Of a DNA stretch of 64,000 nucleotides, positions 35,101-45,600 are shown in pieces. Position 1 is the stretch's first letter. Each line of letters starts with the position of its first letter. The DNA lies in assembly GCA_963691705.1 (NCBI GenBank), contig OY829538.1:17014443-17078442 (forward strand), read 5' to 3'. Source of the stretch: Viola odorata. Lineage: Eukaryota > Streptophyta > Magnoliopsida > Malpighiales > Violaceae. Below the pieces are notes generated by a model, which did not search any database, was not told where the DNA came from, and saw nothing but the letters and a program-made list of their open reading frames with translations. A program made the position numbers and the translations under genes.

Positions 35101-35442
35101 TTAATCTACTCCCAATTCGGAGTAAAAGATAAACATTTTGGCCGAAATAAAACGATGTACAGTCTGCATCCAAGCAAGAACATACCTGTATTGTTGGTCT
35201 GATTCCAGTACCTTCGAGCCGGAATTTTCTCTTTCATCCTTGACAAAACTTGTAGCTCTATGTTTTGAGAGTGTTCCTGTAAAATTTCGTAGTCTATAGA
35301 CATCATTTGCTATTTCTTTGAGTCCAAGGTGAAAGACTACACCAAGCTGTCCGAAAATTCTGTCAAGAACAGTCTTTGTGTTCTTCATCCTCTTGTTGTG
35401 TTCTTGCTTCTTCGAACTAAGAAGATGGTAAGAAGAAGCCAT
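35101..35442 (-). CDS. Unknown antisense ORF in the retrotransposon leader (113 aa)
   Basis: The frame starts MASSYHLLSSKKQEHNKRMK at a good ATG context (CAGATGGCT) and ends YSELGVD. It has no motif I recognise; it is basic and helix-prone. A possible donor, CAG/GTATGT, near 35185 suggests that it was part of a spliced gene. An alternative frame (35106-35306) overlaps from the MMSIDYEILQEH ATG and could join by splicing at TTTTACAG. Its position on the opposite strand inside a young element fits a captured host exon, but an unselected ORF cannot be excluded. Confidence 0.3.
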   Translation of the reverse strand: MASSYHLLSSKKQEHNKRMKNTKTVLDRIFGQLGVVFHLGLKEIANDVYRLRNFTGTLSKHRATSFVKDERENSGSKVLESDQQYRYVLAWMQTVHRFISAKMFIFYSELGVD

Positions 35443-35754
35443 CTGAATCTACTTTCCTTGATTAAATAAGCTAAAGGTGTTTCCCTTCAACATAGTGTGT
35501 TTTCCTTTCTCTTTTCTTGTCCCCCACCCAATTATTTTATTCTTCAAATTCAGCCTTGTCATAGACAACCTTTATAAAAGACTAAAGGATGGCAGCCCAC
35601 ATGTGAGAATATTTATTCTAACATAAACCACCCTTCCATCCGTGCCCAACCCATAAAAACAAACAGAAAAGAAAGAAATCAAAAAAAAAAAAAAAAAAAA
35701 AGAAAAAGAAAAAGAAAAAGAAAAACGAGGACTCTATGAAAATTCCAAGTGTAG

Positions 35755-36090
35755 TTTCAATTGTGCTATTTCAATTCAATACCACCTATATGGCGCGGTT
35801 GTTTCTTTAATTTCAGCACTTCAATTCAGCTATTTCAATTCGATACCACCTATATGGTCGGTTGCACTCTTTAAATTCAAGTCATTTCCTTTCAGCCATT
35901 TTAATTCAAGTCATTTCAATTCTGTTATTTCAATTCAGCTATTTCAATTCGATACCCCCTATATGGGCGGTTGCACTCTTTAAATTCAAGTCATTTCCTT
36001 TCAGCCATTTTAATTCAAGTCATTTCCTTTCAGCTATTTCAATTCAAGTTATTCCTTTCAGCTATTTCAATTAAAGTCATTTCCTTTCAA
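35755..36090 (+). repeat. Imperfect tandem repeats in the leader
   Basis: Blocks of CATTTCCTTTCAGC(C/T)ATTT(T/C)AATTCAAGT and GATACC(A/C)CCTATATGG(T/G)CGGTTGC recur. The larger units start near 35781, 35844 and 35952 (steps about 64 and 109). The short TTTCAATTCA unit makes the region prone to slippage. Confidence 0.75.
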
Positions 36091-36292
36091 CTATGTCAAA
36101 TCTTAATTGAACAAAAGAAGCAAAAAGGACATTGCTTGAGGACATTATTTGGACAAAAGGGAAACGGAACAACCTTGTGAGGCTTGAGTGAAAAGTGAGG
36201 ACAATTTTTACGAGAGATTCAAACACGAGAGCAAACACGTGAGGGAGTGTTTATTCACTAACGTGTGTTACTTGTGTAGGTAAACTTTCATC

Positions 36293-39200
36293 ATGTCTAG
36301 CTCAAGCACGTGCGGAAGTGAAGGGAGTAAATCACCTAGCTTCCAAAGTAAAAACATGATGGCTATGATGGAAACAATGAGAATTGCAATAGAAGAATTG
36401 CAACTTGAAAAGGAGGATCTCAAGAAACAAGTTTCCTTACTTTCGAAAGGAATTTCAGCTGACTCTCCTAGTTCCATTCACCACCCTATTCCACCATCCA
36501 AAACTACAGGGAAAATCGTAAAGGATGGAGCTTGTGAGACTGAATCCGACGGCCATGATAGTAGTGGCGCCAATGAGAAGTCTAAGAGGGTGGCCGGCGG
36601 AGGCTCACCCAAGGACACTAGCACCAACAAGCAAGGGAGGGGCACATCCGCAAGCAAACCCATCGTCACAAACCAACAAGCCCAAGCCATAAGAATACTC
36701 CAATCCGAGGGAAAGGTGGGTCAATACCATCTACTTAAGGGTAGCATAAACCCTACATTATCCAAGGGTATTGGCAGCCACCAGGCCGAAGAAGACACAC
36801 CATTAGGCCGCCACAGGGCCGTGGTGACTTATAAAGAATCAACGAGAACTCCTCACTACCATGCCTATACCAATCCACTCCATGATCATGAATACTATGG
36901 AGACCAACATGAGGAAAATGCCACTTATGACCGAGAAGAGTTTCATGGCCGCGGAGAAGAAAGACCACGAGGGCCAACTAGATATGAAAGGCTAGATGAC
37001 AACATTAGTGGTATTAAAGTTAAAATACCTACTTTTGAGGGAACCACCAATCCGGATGAGTATATCAAGTGGGAAGGCAAAATACAACGAATATTCAATT
37101 GCCATCAATATTCGGATAACAAAATGATCAAATTAGCAACCATGGAATTTGATGGCTACGCGGTGAATTGGTGGGAGAAGATGACCAAGGTGAGAGTCGG
37201 AATACATGCCATTACCACTTGGGCAGAATTGAAACGCATCATGAGGGAGAGATTTGTTCCATCATTCTACAAACGTGACTTACAAAATAAGTTACAAGGT
37301 CTAAAGCAAGGAACTAATTCCGTTGGAGAATATTACAATGAATTAGAATCCCTCATCACCAAAACCGAAACTCAGGAAGAAGAAGAGACCACAATGGCTC
37401 GATTTCTAAATGGTCTACATGATAAGATCAAGTACAAGCTTGAACTCAAGGAATTTGACAATTTGCAGCCCATGCTACACTATGCCCTAAAAGTGGAAGC
37501 TCGTGAGTCCACCAAGAAGAAAACTACTTCTAGCCGACTACCATCCCAAACAAACAATTATTCATCTACATACAAACCACCATGGAGGAGAGACACCTAC
37601 CCAAAAGACAACACTACAACAGCCCCATTCACCACGACCGACACAACCATACCAAAACCATACCAACCTTACACCAAAACAACTCCTCCTAGTTCCATTC
37701 CAAAAACCCAAAATACTTCTACACTTAACCCAACTCCAAAAAGATTTTCCAGCAATGTTGAGTGTTTCAAATGTCGTGGAAGAGGACATATTTCTTCCGA
37801 ATGTCCTAATCGACGAGTAGTCATTATTCGAGAAGGAGGGTATGAAACGGATTGTGATGATAATGATGAAAGTTCCAAAGAATTGGGACTTGAAAAAGAA
37901 GAGGAACAAGAAAGTTGTGAAGAAGAAGAGATAGTTCCTACTTCAGCCAAAACAATGATCCTAAGAAGGAGTTTGACTACTCAAGTGAAAAATGAGGTTG
38001 CATGTAAGGAACAAAGGGAGAATCTCTTCCATTCTCGTGTGGAGATACAAGGCAATGTTGCCTCTTTGATCGTTGATAATGGAAGTGTGGTGGATGCCGC
38101 AAGCCATCTACTAGTGCACAAATTGAGCTTGCCAACAACCAGACATCCTAAGCCCTACTCACTCCATTGGTTCAATGATGATGGAGAAGTCAAGGTGAAA
38201 GAGCAAGTTCTTGTTGCTTTCAAGTGGGGAGGATACGAAGATGAAAGACTTTTTGATATAGTTCCCATGGACGCTAGTTACTTACTACTAGGACGTCCAT
38301 GGCAATTTGATCGAAGAGTAGTTCATGATGGATACACCAACCAAATCCATCTCACTCACCAAGGGAGAAAATTCAATATTCTTCCTCTTTCACCCTCTCA
38401 AGTTCGTGAAGATCAAAGACAAATGGAGAAAGCAAGTGCTGAGTTTCATTTGGTGAGAAAAATAAAAGAGAGAAAGAGTGGAGAGAAGAAAGTGAGTGGA
38501 GGGAACAATACACGCCATGAAAAAAGTAAGCATGGCAGCAAAAGTGAGTTAGAGAAAAATGAGAGTGAGGTAAAACCTTTGAGTGTATTTGCAAAAGGGA
38601 GAGTGATAAAACATGCCTACGAAACCAGCAAAATTTGCCTTATACTTCGGTTTAAGGAATATTGTTTACATGTTGATACTATCCCTTCTTCCCTACCACC
38701 TCCTCTAATTTCACTTTTACAGGAATTTGAAGATGTGTTTCCTAAGGATATGCCGGATGGCCTTCCTCCTATCCGAGGCATTGAGCATAGAATTGACTTA
38801 ATTCCGGGTTCTACACTACCAAACCGACCAGCATATAGATGCAATCCGGAGGAGACTAAGGAACTAGAAAAACAAGTGGATGAACTATTGAAAAAAGGGT
38901 TTATCCGTGAGAGTATGTCACCCTGTGCTGTCCCCGTGTTACTTGTACCAAAGAAGGATGGGACTTGGCGAATGTGTGTGGATTGCCGAGCAATAAACAA
39001 AATCACCGTAAGATATAGGCATCCTATTCCCCGCCTTGATGACATGTTAGATGAGTTAAGTGGAAGCAAAGTCTATTCCAAAATAGACTTGATGAGTGGA
39101 TACCACCAAATCCGCATGCAAGAGGGAGATGAGTGGAAGACTGCATTCAAAACCAAATATGGCCTATACGAATGGATGGTAATGCCTTTTGGACTTTCTA

Positions 39201-41548
39201 ATGCCCCTAGTACTTTCATGCGTTTGATGAACCACGTTTTGTGTGAATTTATTGGGAAATATGTGGTCGTTTATTTTGATGACATACTTGTTTATAGTCG
39301 ATCAATGAGTGATCACATTACACATCTTCGCACCATACTTTTTACACTTCGAACTAACAAGTTATATGCCAAGATGTCTAAATGTGAATTTTGTTTAGAT
39401 AGTGTGCATTTTCTTGGTTTTGTTGTAAGTGTAGATGGCGTCCAAGTTGATGACGACAAGGTGAAAGCCATTCAAGAGTGGCCAACACCTAAGAACGCAA
39501 GTGATGTGAGATCTTTCCATGGCCTAGCAAGCTTCTACCGACGCTTTGTTCCAAATTTTTCAACACTTGCTGCCCCACTTAATGAATTAACCAAGAAGAA
39601 CGTAACGTTTGAGTGGAAAGAAAGACAAGAAAAAGCTTTCCAAGAGCTTAAAGGACACCTTTCTCACACACCTATACTAGCCCTTCCTGATTTCAACAAA
39701 GCATTTGAACTTGAGTGTGATGCTAGTGGAATTGGCCTAGGAGCTGTATTGACTCAAGAAGGTCGTCCTATCGCTTACTTTAGTGAAAAACTTAATGGTG
39801 CCCAACTGAACTACTCCACTTATGATCGTGAGTTGTACGCACTTGTAAGAGCATTGATGGTATGGGAACACTATCTTCTTCCAAATCAGTTTGTTATCCA
39901 CACCGACCATCTTAGTCTCAAATTTCTACAAGGACAAGCCAAGCTCAACAAAAGACATGCCAAGTGGATGGAGTTCATCGAAGCCTTTCCATACACCATC
40001 AAATACAAACAAGGTAAGGAAAATGTGGTAGCCGATGCACTTTCTAGAAGGTATGTACTCTTGACCACTCTTGATGCTAAGATCTTTGGTTTTTCGCATT
40101 TAGTCACCTTGTATGAGCATGATGACGACTTCCATGATATCTACATAGCATGCTCTAAGGGACCTTATTTGCATTATGTGAAGCATGACAATTTCTTGTT
40201 TAAATATAATCGGCTTTGCATCCCAAAATCTAATATTCGAGAATTGCTTGTGTTAGAAGCACATAGTGGAGGACTACAAGGACACTTTGGCATCACAAAA
40301 ACTCTTCACATGTTAAAGGTACATTTCTTCTGGCCAAAAATGAAACATGATGTCACCAAGGTAATTACTCGTTGTATCGTTTGTAAAAGAGCGAAATCTA
40401 AATCAATGACTCATGCTTCATATATGCCTCTACCCGTAGCTACCCATCCTTGGGTAGACCTTTCCATGGATTTTATTTTAGGGTTGCCAAGCTCTAGGAC
40501 CGGGCATGATTCCATCTTTGTGGTTGTTGACCGTTTTTCAAAAATGGCCCATTTCATTCCTTGTTCGAAAACGCATGATGCTACTCATATTGCTAATTTG
40601 TTTTTCTTACATGTAGTGCGTTTACATGGAATTCCTAGAAGCATTGTAAGTGATCGAGATACAAGGTTTTTAAGTCACTTTTGGCGCACCCTTTGGGCAA
40701 AACTGGGTACAAAACTTCTCTTCTCAACTACTTGCCATCCTCAAACCGATGGACAAACAGAAGTGGTCAATCGAACTCTAGGTTCTCTCTTGCGAGTCAT
40801 GGTTGATAAACATGGAACAAAATGGGAAGAAAGTATACCTTTCATTGAATTTGCTTATAATCATGCTAATCATTCTACTAGTGGATTCTCCCCTTTTGAA
40901 GTGGTATATGGATTTCAACCACTAACTCCTCTTGATCTCATACCACTACCCTTAAGTGTGATGACATGTGTAGATGGTGAAACTAAGGCAGCCACAGTAA
41001 AAAGCATTCATGACAAGGTGAAACGCAACATCGAAGATATGAATGAAAGAGTGACTCGTAAGCACAACAAAGGAAAGACCCCTACATCATGGGAACCGGG
41101 ACAATTGGTGTGGCTGCATTGGCGGAAAGATCGCTTTCCTAGCCACCGACAAGGAAAATTAAGCCCAAGAGGCGATGGTCCTTTTGAAATACTCCATCGA
41201 ATAAATGACAATGCCTATGTTCTTGATCTCTCAAGTGAGTATGGTTCAATAAGCAACACATTTCATATTAATGATCTATCTCTCTATCATGCAGAAAATG
41301 AAGGGCTTCAAGAATTGGATTCGAGGACGAATCCTTTCAAAGAAGGAGGAGATGATACGATCACACTACCCTTAAAGCTTGAAGACAAGGATATTCTACC
41401 AAGAGGACCAATCACAAGGAGCATGGCCAAGAAGCTTACCATGTGGATCGAAAGAGAATTGAACAAGACAATACCTAAGCATGAAGATCGAGCCTTGATA
41501 CTACTCGTGCATTGTTCCAAAAGTGAGCTGAAGCAAACATTCCAGTAG
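36293..41548 (+). CDS. Gag-pol polyprotein of the young Ty3 element (1751 aa)
   Basis: One uninterrupted frame. Gag core lies near residues 245-400 (IPTFEGTTNPDEYIKWEG). A CCHC zinc knuckle CFKCRGRGHISSEC is near 490. The protease motif IVDNGSVVDAAS is near 592; Asn follows the Asp where DTG or DSG or DGG is usual. RT has WRMCVDCRAINK (about 890) and the catalytic loop YFDDILVYS (about 995). RNase H has ELECDASGIGLGAVL (about 1138). Integrase has an HHCC region ending CIVCKRAK (about 1360), then MDFILGLP, VSDRDTRF and GQTEVVNRT as the D,D,E triad (about 1391, 1452, 1487). The C-terminus (RTNPFKEGG...GPITRSMAKK) runs 196 bases into the 3' LTR. I see no chromodomain. The start ATG follows a CATC context just after the repeat leader; it is the first ATG of the long frame. 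Confidence 0.95.
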   Translation: MSSSSTCGSEGSKSPSFQSKNMMAMMETMRIAIEELQLEKEDLKKQVSLLSKGISADSPSSIHHPIPPSKTTGKIVKDGACETESDGHDSSGANEKSKRVAGGGSPKDTSTNKQGRGTSASKPIVTNQQAQAIRILQSEGKVGQYHLLKGSINPTLSKGIGSHQAEEDTPLGRHRAVVTYKESTRTPHYHAYTNPLHDHEYYGDQHEENATYDREEFHGRGEERPRGPTRYERLDDNISGIKVKIPTFEGTTNPDEYIKWEGKIQRIFNCHQYSDNKMIKLATMEFDGYAVNWWEKMTKVRVGIHAITTWAELKRIMRERFVPSFYKRDLQNKLQGLKQGTNSVGEYYNELESLITKTETQEEEETTMARFLNGLHDKIKYKLELKEFDNLQPMLHYALKVEARESTKKKTTSSRLPSQTNNYSSTYKPPWRRDTYPKDNTTTAPFTTTDTTIPKPYQPYTKTTPPSSIPKTQNTSTLNPTPKRFSSNVECFKCRGRGHISSECPNRRVVIIREGGYETDCDDNDESSKELGLEKEEEQESCEEEEIVPTSAKTMILRRSLTTQVKNEVACKEQRENLFHSRVEIQGNVASLIVDNGSVVDAASHLLVHKLSLPTTRHPKPYSLHWFNDDGEVKVKEQVLVAFKWGGYEDERLFDIVPMDASYLLLGRPWQFDRRVVHDGYTNQIHLTHQGRKFNILPLSPSQVREDQRQMEKASAEFHLVRKIKERKSGEKKVSGGNNTRHEKSKHGSKSELEKNESEVKPLSVFAKGRVIKHAYETSKICLILRFKEYCLHVDTIPSSLPPPLISLLQEFEDVFPKDMPDGLPPIRGIEHRIDLIPGSTLPNRPAYRCNPEETKELEKQVDELLKKGFIRESMSPCAVPVLLVPKKDGTWRMCVDCRAINKITVRYRHPIPRLDDMLDELSGSKVYSKIDLMSGYHQIRMQEGDEWKTAFKTKYGLYEWMVMPFGLSNAPSTFMRLMNHVLCEFIGKYVVVYFDDILVYSRSMSDHITHLRTILFTLRTNKLYAKMSKCEFCLDSVHFLGFVVSVDGVQVDDDKVKAIQEWPTPKNASDVRSFHGLASFYRRFVPNFSTLAAPLNELTKKNVTFEWKERQEKAFQELKGHLSHTPILALPDFNKAFELECDASGIGLGAVLTQEGRPIAYFSEKLNGAQLNYSTYDRELYALVRALMVWEHYLLPNQFVIHTDHLSLKFLQGQAKLNKRHAKWMEFIEAFPYTIKYKQGKENVVADALSRRYVLLTTLDAKIFGFSHLVTLYEHDDDFHDIYIACSKGPYLHYVKHDNFLFKYNRLCIPKSNIRELLVLEAHSGGLQGHFGITKTLHMLKVHFFWPKMKHDVTKVITRCIVCKRAKSKSMTHASYMPLPVATHPWVDLSMDFILGLPSSRTGHDSIFVVVDRFSKMAHFIPCSKTHDATHIANLFFLHVVRLHGIPRSIVSDRDTRFLSHFWRTLWAKLGTKLLFSTTCHPQTDGQTEVVNRTLGSLLRVMVDKHGTKWEESIPFIEFAYNHANHSTSGFSPFEVVYGFQPLTPLDLIPLPLSVMTCVDGETKAATVKSIHDKVKRNIEDMNERVTRKHNKGKTPTSWEPGQLVWLHWRKDRFPSHRQGKLSPRGDGPFEILHRINDNAYVLDLSSEYGSISNTFHINDLSLYHAENEGLQELDSRTNPFKEGGDDTITLPLKLEDKDILPRGPITRSMAKKLTMWIERELNKTIPKHEDRALILLVHCSKSELKQTFQ

Positions 41549-42274
41549 CAAAACGCTATAGCGTTTTTCCCAAAACGCCATAGCGTTTTGCCTCAGCTTT
41601 GACGCCCAACTTTTCAGTGGCAAAACGCTATATCTTCATGATCAGATGGACAAGCAAATGGTGTCGGATTGGAGCGAACAAAGTCTTGATGGAAACTTCA
41701 AGATGTTAGTTTTCATTTGGGACAAGTTTCAGGCCAATCGGACGGGTGGATCAAAAGTTATGGTCGTCGACATTTTAGCGCGCAGTTTGAACGAGCTAGG
41801 ATTAACTTGAGTCCAGTGAGCTGTAATGCTCCCCACTTATGATATTTTATTGTATTTCTTTTCTATAAGTAGAACATCAAGCTAGTCTTATTGGGCAGAT
41901 TATTGCCAAGTGAAAAGCTAGAGAGAGTTCCTCCTCTAGCCTATCACCAAGGCTTGATCCAAGAGTGTTATTGAGTGATTTGTTGTTGTTTTCTTTTCTG
42001 TAATTCAAGTGTGTTCTCAAGCATTAATCAAGTGTTCCTTTGTGCTTTCAATCTGTGTTCAATCAAGTGTACCATCATCAATCCATCCAACTCCAATCAA
42101 AACTCAACCCTTTCCATTCATCCCTTTCCTTATCATCCATTTCCGCTGCACTTATACTCCATCTTCCATCCTATTTCCTTCCATCTCCCAATCTGTCTTG
42201 TGTCACAACTCCAAGCTAGATCCTCCTTCAAACATAGATTCAAACTCCCTTACAAAGGAGGTTGGATCGTATCA
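41353..42274 (+). repeat. 3' LTR of the young Ty3 element
   Basis: Same length as the 5' copy and, by reading, one base different. The pair indicates recent insertion. Bases 41353-41548 encode the end of the polyprotein. Confidence 0.95.
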
Positions 42275-43965
42275 GTATTGCTTATTTGGGGCATATTATC
42301 TCTAGAGACGGAGTAAGAACTGATCCGAAGAAGATAAAGGCAATTTAAGATTGGCCAGATTTAAAGACTATAAAATAGGGCAGGGGGTTTCTTGGTCTAA
42401 CTAGGTATTACAGAAGGTTCATTAAGGGATATGCTACCTTGGTTAAACCTTTAACTGATCTTTTAAAGAAGGACAGTTTTATGTGGGGGGGCATGGCTGA
42501 GATTGTGTTTCAAAGATTAAAACAGGCCTTGATCACTTCTCATGTTTTGGCTCTACCTGATTTTTCTAAATTGTTCATTATTGAGACCGATGCCTTAGGG
42601 GAAGGTATTGGAGTTGTTCTTCTACAAGACAAACATCCCATTCCTTACATCAGCAAAGCTTTAGCTCCAAGACATCAGGTGAAATTAGTTTATGAGAGAG
42701 AATTGTTTGCAGAACTCTTTGTTGTCAAACATTGGCACTATTATTTGGGAGATAGACATTTCATTATTCGCACTAACCACCATAGTCTCAAGTACTTATT
42801 GAGTCAGAAACTATCGAAAGAAACCCAATTTGCTTGGTTAGTAAAGCTCCAACAGTATGACTATAAGGTGCAATACAAACCTGGTAAGAGCAATTAAGCT
42901 GTCGATGCTCTTTCTAGGGTTTCAAGTGCTCAACTACACTCCATCTTGTATTCCTCTCTTGATCCTACTCTTCTTTCTGAAATTCAAGCTTCTTGGGTTA
43001 CTGATGTTTATCTGCAAAAACTTATCTCTGAAGTAACTGCCAACCCAGCTTCTCATGGCCATTATACTTTTTAGCATATTTCTTTAAGAAGAAAAGAAAA
43101 ACTGGTGGTGGGTCATGATCCTACTCTTCAAAGAAAAAATATTAACTTATTTCATGACACTCCCAATGGAGGCCATTCAGGTATGTAGGCAACTACAAAG
43201 AGGATTTATTCTTTATTCTTTTGTCATGACTTGAGGAAGATGATCAGGAATTATATTAGGTGGTGTGAAGTATGTCAAAAATGCAAACCTAAGCATATTC
43301 GCAATCCTGGGTTGCTATAACCACTACCTTTACCGGATGGTATCTTCACTGACCTTACAATGGATTTTATTGAAATGTTACCTAAATTAGATGGCCATTC
43401 TATCATTCTGGTTGTTGTGGATTGAATGACTAAATTCAATCATTTCTTGGGTCTCAAACATCCGTATTCTGCTCAGTTAGTTGCAAAGTTGTTTATGGAA
43501 AGAGTAGTGAGTATTCATGGCATCCCCATTCCTTGGTGTTGGACAAAGATCTCATTTTCTTGAGTAAGTTTTGGGTGGATTTATTCAAGTTGCAAGGTGT
43601 CGAGCTCAAACACACAAGCTCTTATCATCCACAATTGGATGGTCAGACTGAAAGAGTCAACTAGTGCCTTGAACAACACCGTAGAAATCAAAAACTCTCT
43701 CCTCGATTCTTTGGTCCTTTCAAGGTTCTTGATAAGATTGGGTCAGTGGCTTACAAATTGGAGCTCCCTTCATCCAGCTTGATTCACAATGTCATTCACG
43801 TGAGTCAACTTAAACCCTTCCACACTTCTCACTCTTTTGACACGTCTCCTTTCCTCATTGAACCTGTTGCCATTCTTGGTTCACGTATGATGAAACGTTA
43901 AGGGATTGTAGTGATTCAATTGGAGGTATCTTGGACACCTGAGGCGGGTCTCCCTTCGACTTGGG
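42275..43965 (+). pseudogene. Reina-like pol, 3' part (RNase H, integrase, chromodomain)
   Basis: This continues the RT thumb directly after the nested element and its GTATT duplication (AYLGHIIS...). RNase H-like sequence (42439-42897) includes IIETDALGEGIGVVL and TNHHSLKYLLSQ. Integrase follows with a GGHSG...W.EVCQKCK zinc region and LTMDFIEMLPK, interrupted by several stops. Near 43870-43965 a chromodomain-like WTPEAGLPSTWESVDHLQ remains, typical of Reina chromoviruses. It is non-functional. Confidence 0.83.
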
Positions 43966-44036
43966 AATCGGTTGATCACCTACAGGCGACTTATCCTCAT
44001 TCTTCCTTATGGGCAAGAAATCTCAAGGAGGGGCAT

Positions 44037-44467
44037 TGTCACATCCTTAGAAGCCACCACTGTAGAGAGGGATTGAAGAAGAAGAAAACTAGATGTTTTG
44101 ATGTTTTCTTTTATTTACTTTTCATTCTTAAATACGGTAGCGTTTTGATGTTACTTAATCACTTATCACTGTTGGCTTTCTATTGACTGTAGACGGTATT
44201 GGCAATTGTCAATTTGGTTAGCAGCAAAAAGAAAACATAAATATAAAAGCAGAGAATCAGAAATTGGAATTTTTATCCAATTGTCTGGCAAAAAAATCAA
44301 TTTGTTCAATGAACAAGAATTCAATGAATTCATTCCTAACCGTTCTCCTCTAAAATCGCTTCAGCTCAACTTCACTCTCTCTCTCTACTGGTTTTAGTGA
44401 GAGAAACTCTATAAAACACCTTCAATTTACTCGTTGAGCTTTCACGAGTCTCTCCAGGCACGTGACA
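44037..44467 (+). repeat. Right LTR of the Reina-like element
   Basis: 431 bases, aligned with the left LTR with several base changes and insertions (for example GTTAGCAGCAAAAAGAAAAC near 44217). The divergence points to an older insertion than the nested element. Confidence 0.85.
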
Positions 44468-45481
44468 ATGTACTTGAGATGTTTTTCTCCTATCTCCAAA
44501 AAAAATACATTATATGAACTGGATTAAATGATTCCGTCATCCTAATTTTTTTAAATAAAATAAATAATTTAAAATTCTTTTGAAAATTCTTTTTATTTTT
44601 CTTTTTAATATTATTTTTTCACATTCCTCATTAATTTCTTTAATATTTTAATTTGGTGTGATCTTCTTATTTTTACATTTTTTTGTCCATCGGTCTAAAA
44701 ATATAGAAAGATCAAAATTATAACTTTTTAAAAATTATAGAGTTAAAATTACAAGTTTTAAAAATGAGGATGAAAGTGAATTTTTTATGTACTTCTGTCC
44801 TACATAAAAAGAAGTTGATTTTTGGTTTGGGAAGAATGAAGCAACCGTGCAAACATGGCCAATGATTATAGAACCAAAGATATAGCACTCCACTTGCAAG
44901 CGCAAAAAGGTTTGGATATGACCTGCCAAAATACTGATATGACCTGCCAACATACCCTGGTCCTCATGGGAGACGTCTCCTATTCCCCACCTTGTATTGA
45001 GGGGTAAAGGCATATTAAGAAAAGGACCGTGGTTCACTGTCATTCATTTTTTCTTGCATTACTATCATGAAACTAACTCGAGTATCTTCGACTTTTGAAA
45101 GAGTAACTAACTCTCCCACCATAACATTGTAATTAATTGACATAATATGAAGACTATTTTTTTATGGTTAAGGTACATAAAATCCTAAAGTTTTAAAATT
45201 TTTCACTTCGATCCTAATTAGTTTTAAAACTCAAATTTATAGTTATAAAAGATGCAATTTCTAATTGTTAATAAATTCAAAAAACGTTAAAAAATTGCAA
45301 AAAAGAAATTAAAAATTGGAGAAATAATGTATTTGACCCGGTGTGTCTAAATAAATAAAGAAGGAAAAAAAATCATATACAAGAAAAAAAAATTCAAAAG
45401 AGTTTAAACGAGTTTTTCATATGTTACATTTTTTCCTCAAATCTTCGTAAACTTTTTTTACCATATTGTAATCTTGTAACT

Positions 45482-45600
45482 ATTATTATTATTATTATTA
45501 TTATTTTGATATAGATAGGAATTGTAAATTAGAAGACTCGAGTTCGAGATCTAATCTCTCCATAGTTTGCAGAAAGTATCACTAAACTATAAGTTTATTG
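45482..45600 (-). mobile_element. SINE, same family as the one in TWD40-1
   Basis: Minus strand: TATAGTTTAGTGATACTTTC (A-box-like), GATCTCGAACTCGAGTC (B-box-like), CAATTCCTATCTATATC, then a (TAA)n tail. Matched by eye to 21322-21451 over about 100 bases. Confidence 0.7.

Larger units (their letters stand above)
34948..36292 (+). other. Long leader of the young Ty3 element
   Basis: About 1.35 kb separates the 5' LTR from the polyprotein start. It contains an antisense ORF (35101-35442), an A-run followed by AGAAAA repeats (35680-35725), and an imperfect repeat block (35755-36090) built on TTTCAATTCAGCTATTTCAA and ATACCACCTATATGG. No known coding domain is read on the sense strand. Confidence 0.7.
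34026..42274 (+). mobile_element. Young intact Ty3 chromovirus-like retrotransposon (8249 bp)
   Basis: Two 922-bp LTRs (34026-34947 and 41353-42274) flank one long open polyprotein. The target duplication is exact: GTATT at 34021-34025 and 42275-42279. By eye the LTRs differ at a single base (T at about 34247, C at about 41574). All catalytic motifs of the polyprotein look intact. It was inserted into the RT region of the Reina-like element. The primer site after the 5' LTR (TGGTAGCGGAGC, about 34951) is two bases off the tRNA-Met type. The clade is probably CRM/Galadriel-like, not proved. Confidence 0.95.
31204..44467 (+). mobile_element. Old Reina-like Ty3 chromovirus, interrupted by a younger element
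   Basis: Short LTRs (31204-31594 and 44037-44467) start TGTCACATCC and end GCACGTGACA. They are flanked by GTGTA (31199-31203) and ATGTA (44468-44472), a duplication with one change. A tRNA-Met-type primer site (TTGGTAACAGAGC, 31597) and a polypurine tract (AAGGAGGGG, about 44025) are in place. Removing the nested element and its duplication (34026-42279) leaves about 5.0 kb, the usual Reina size. Coding sequence is full of stops and shifts. Confidence 0.88.

Noticed and set aside
35680..35725. Poly-A tail as evidence of a retrocopied mRNA for the antisense ORF
   Set aside because: The A-run is on the plus strand while the ORF is on the minus strand and begins near it, so it cannot be that ORF's tail.
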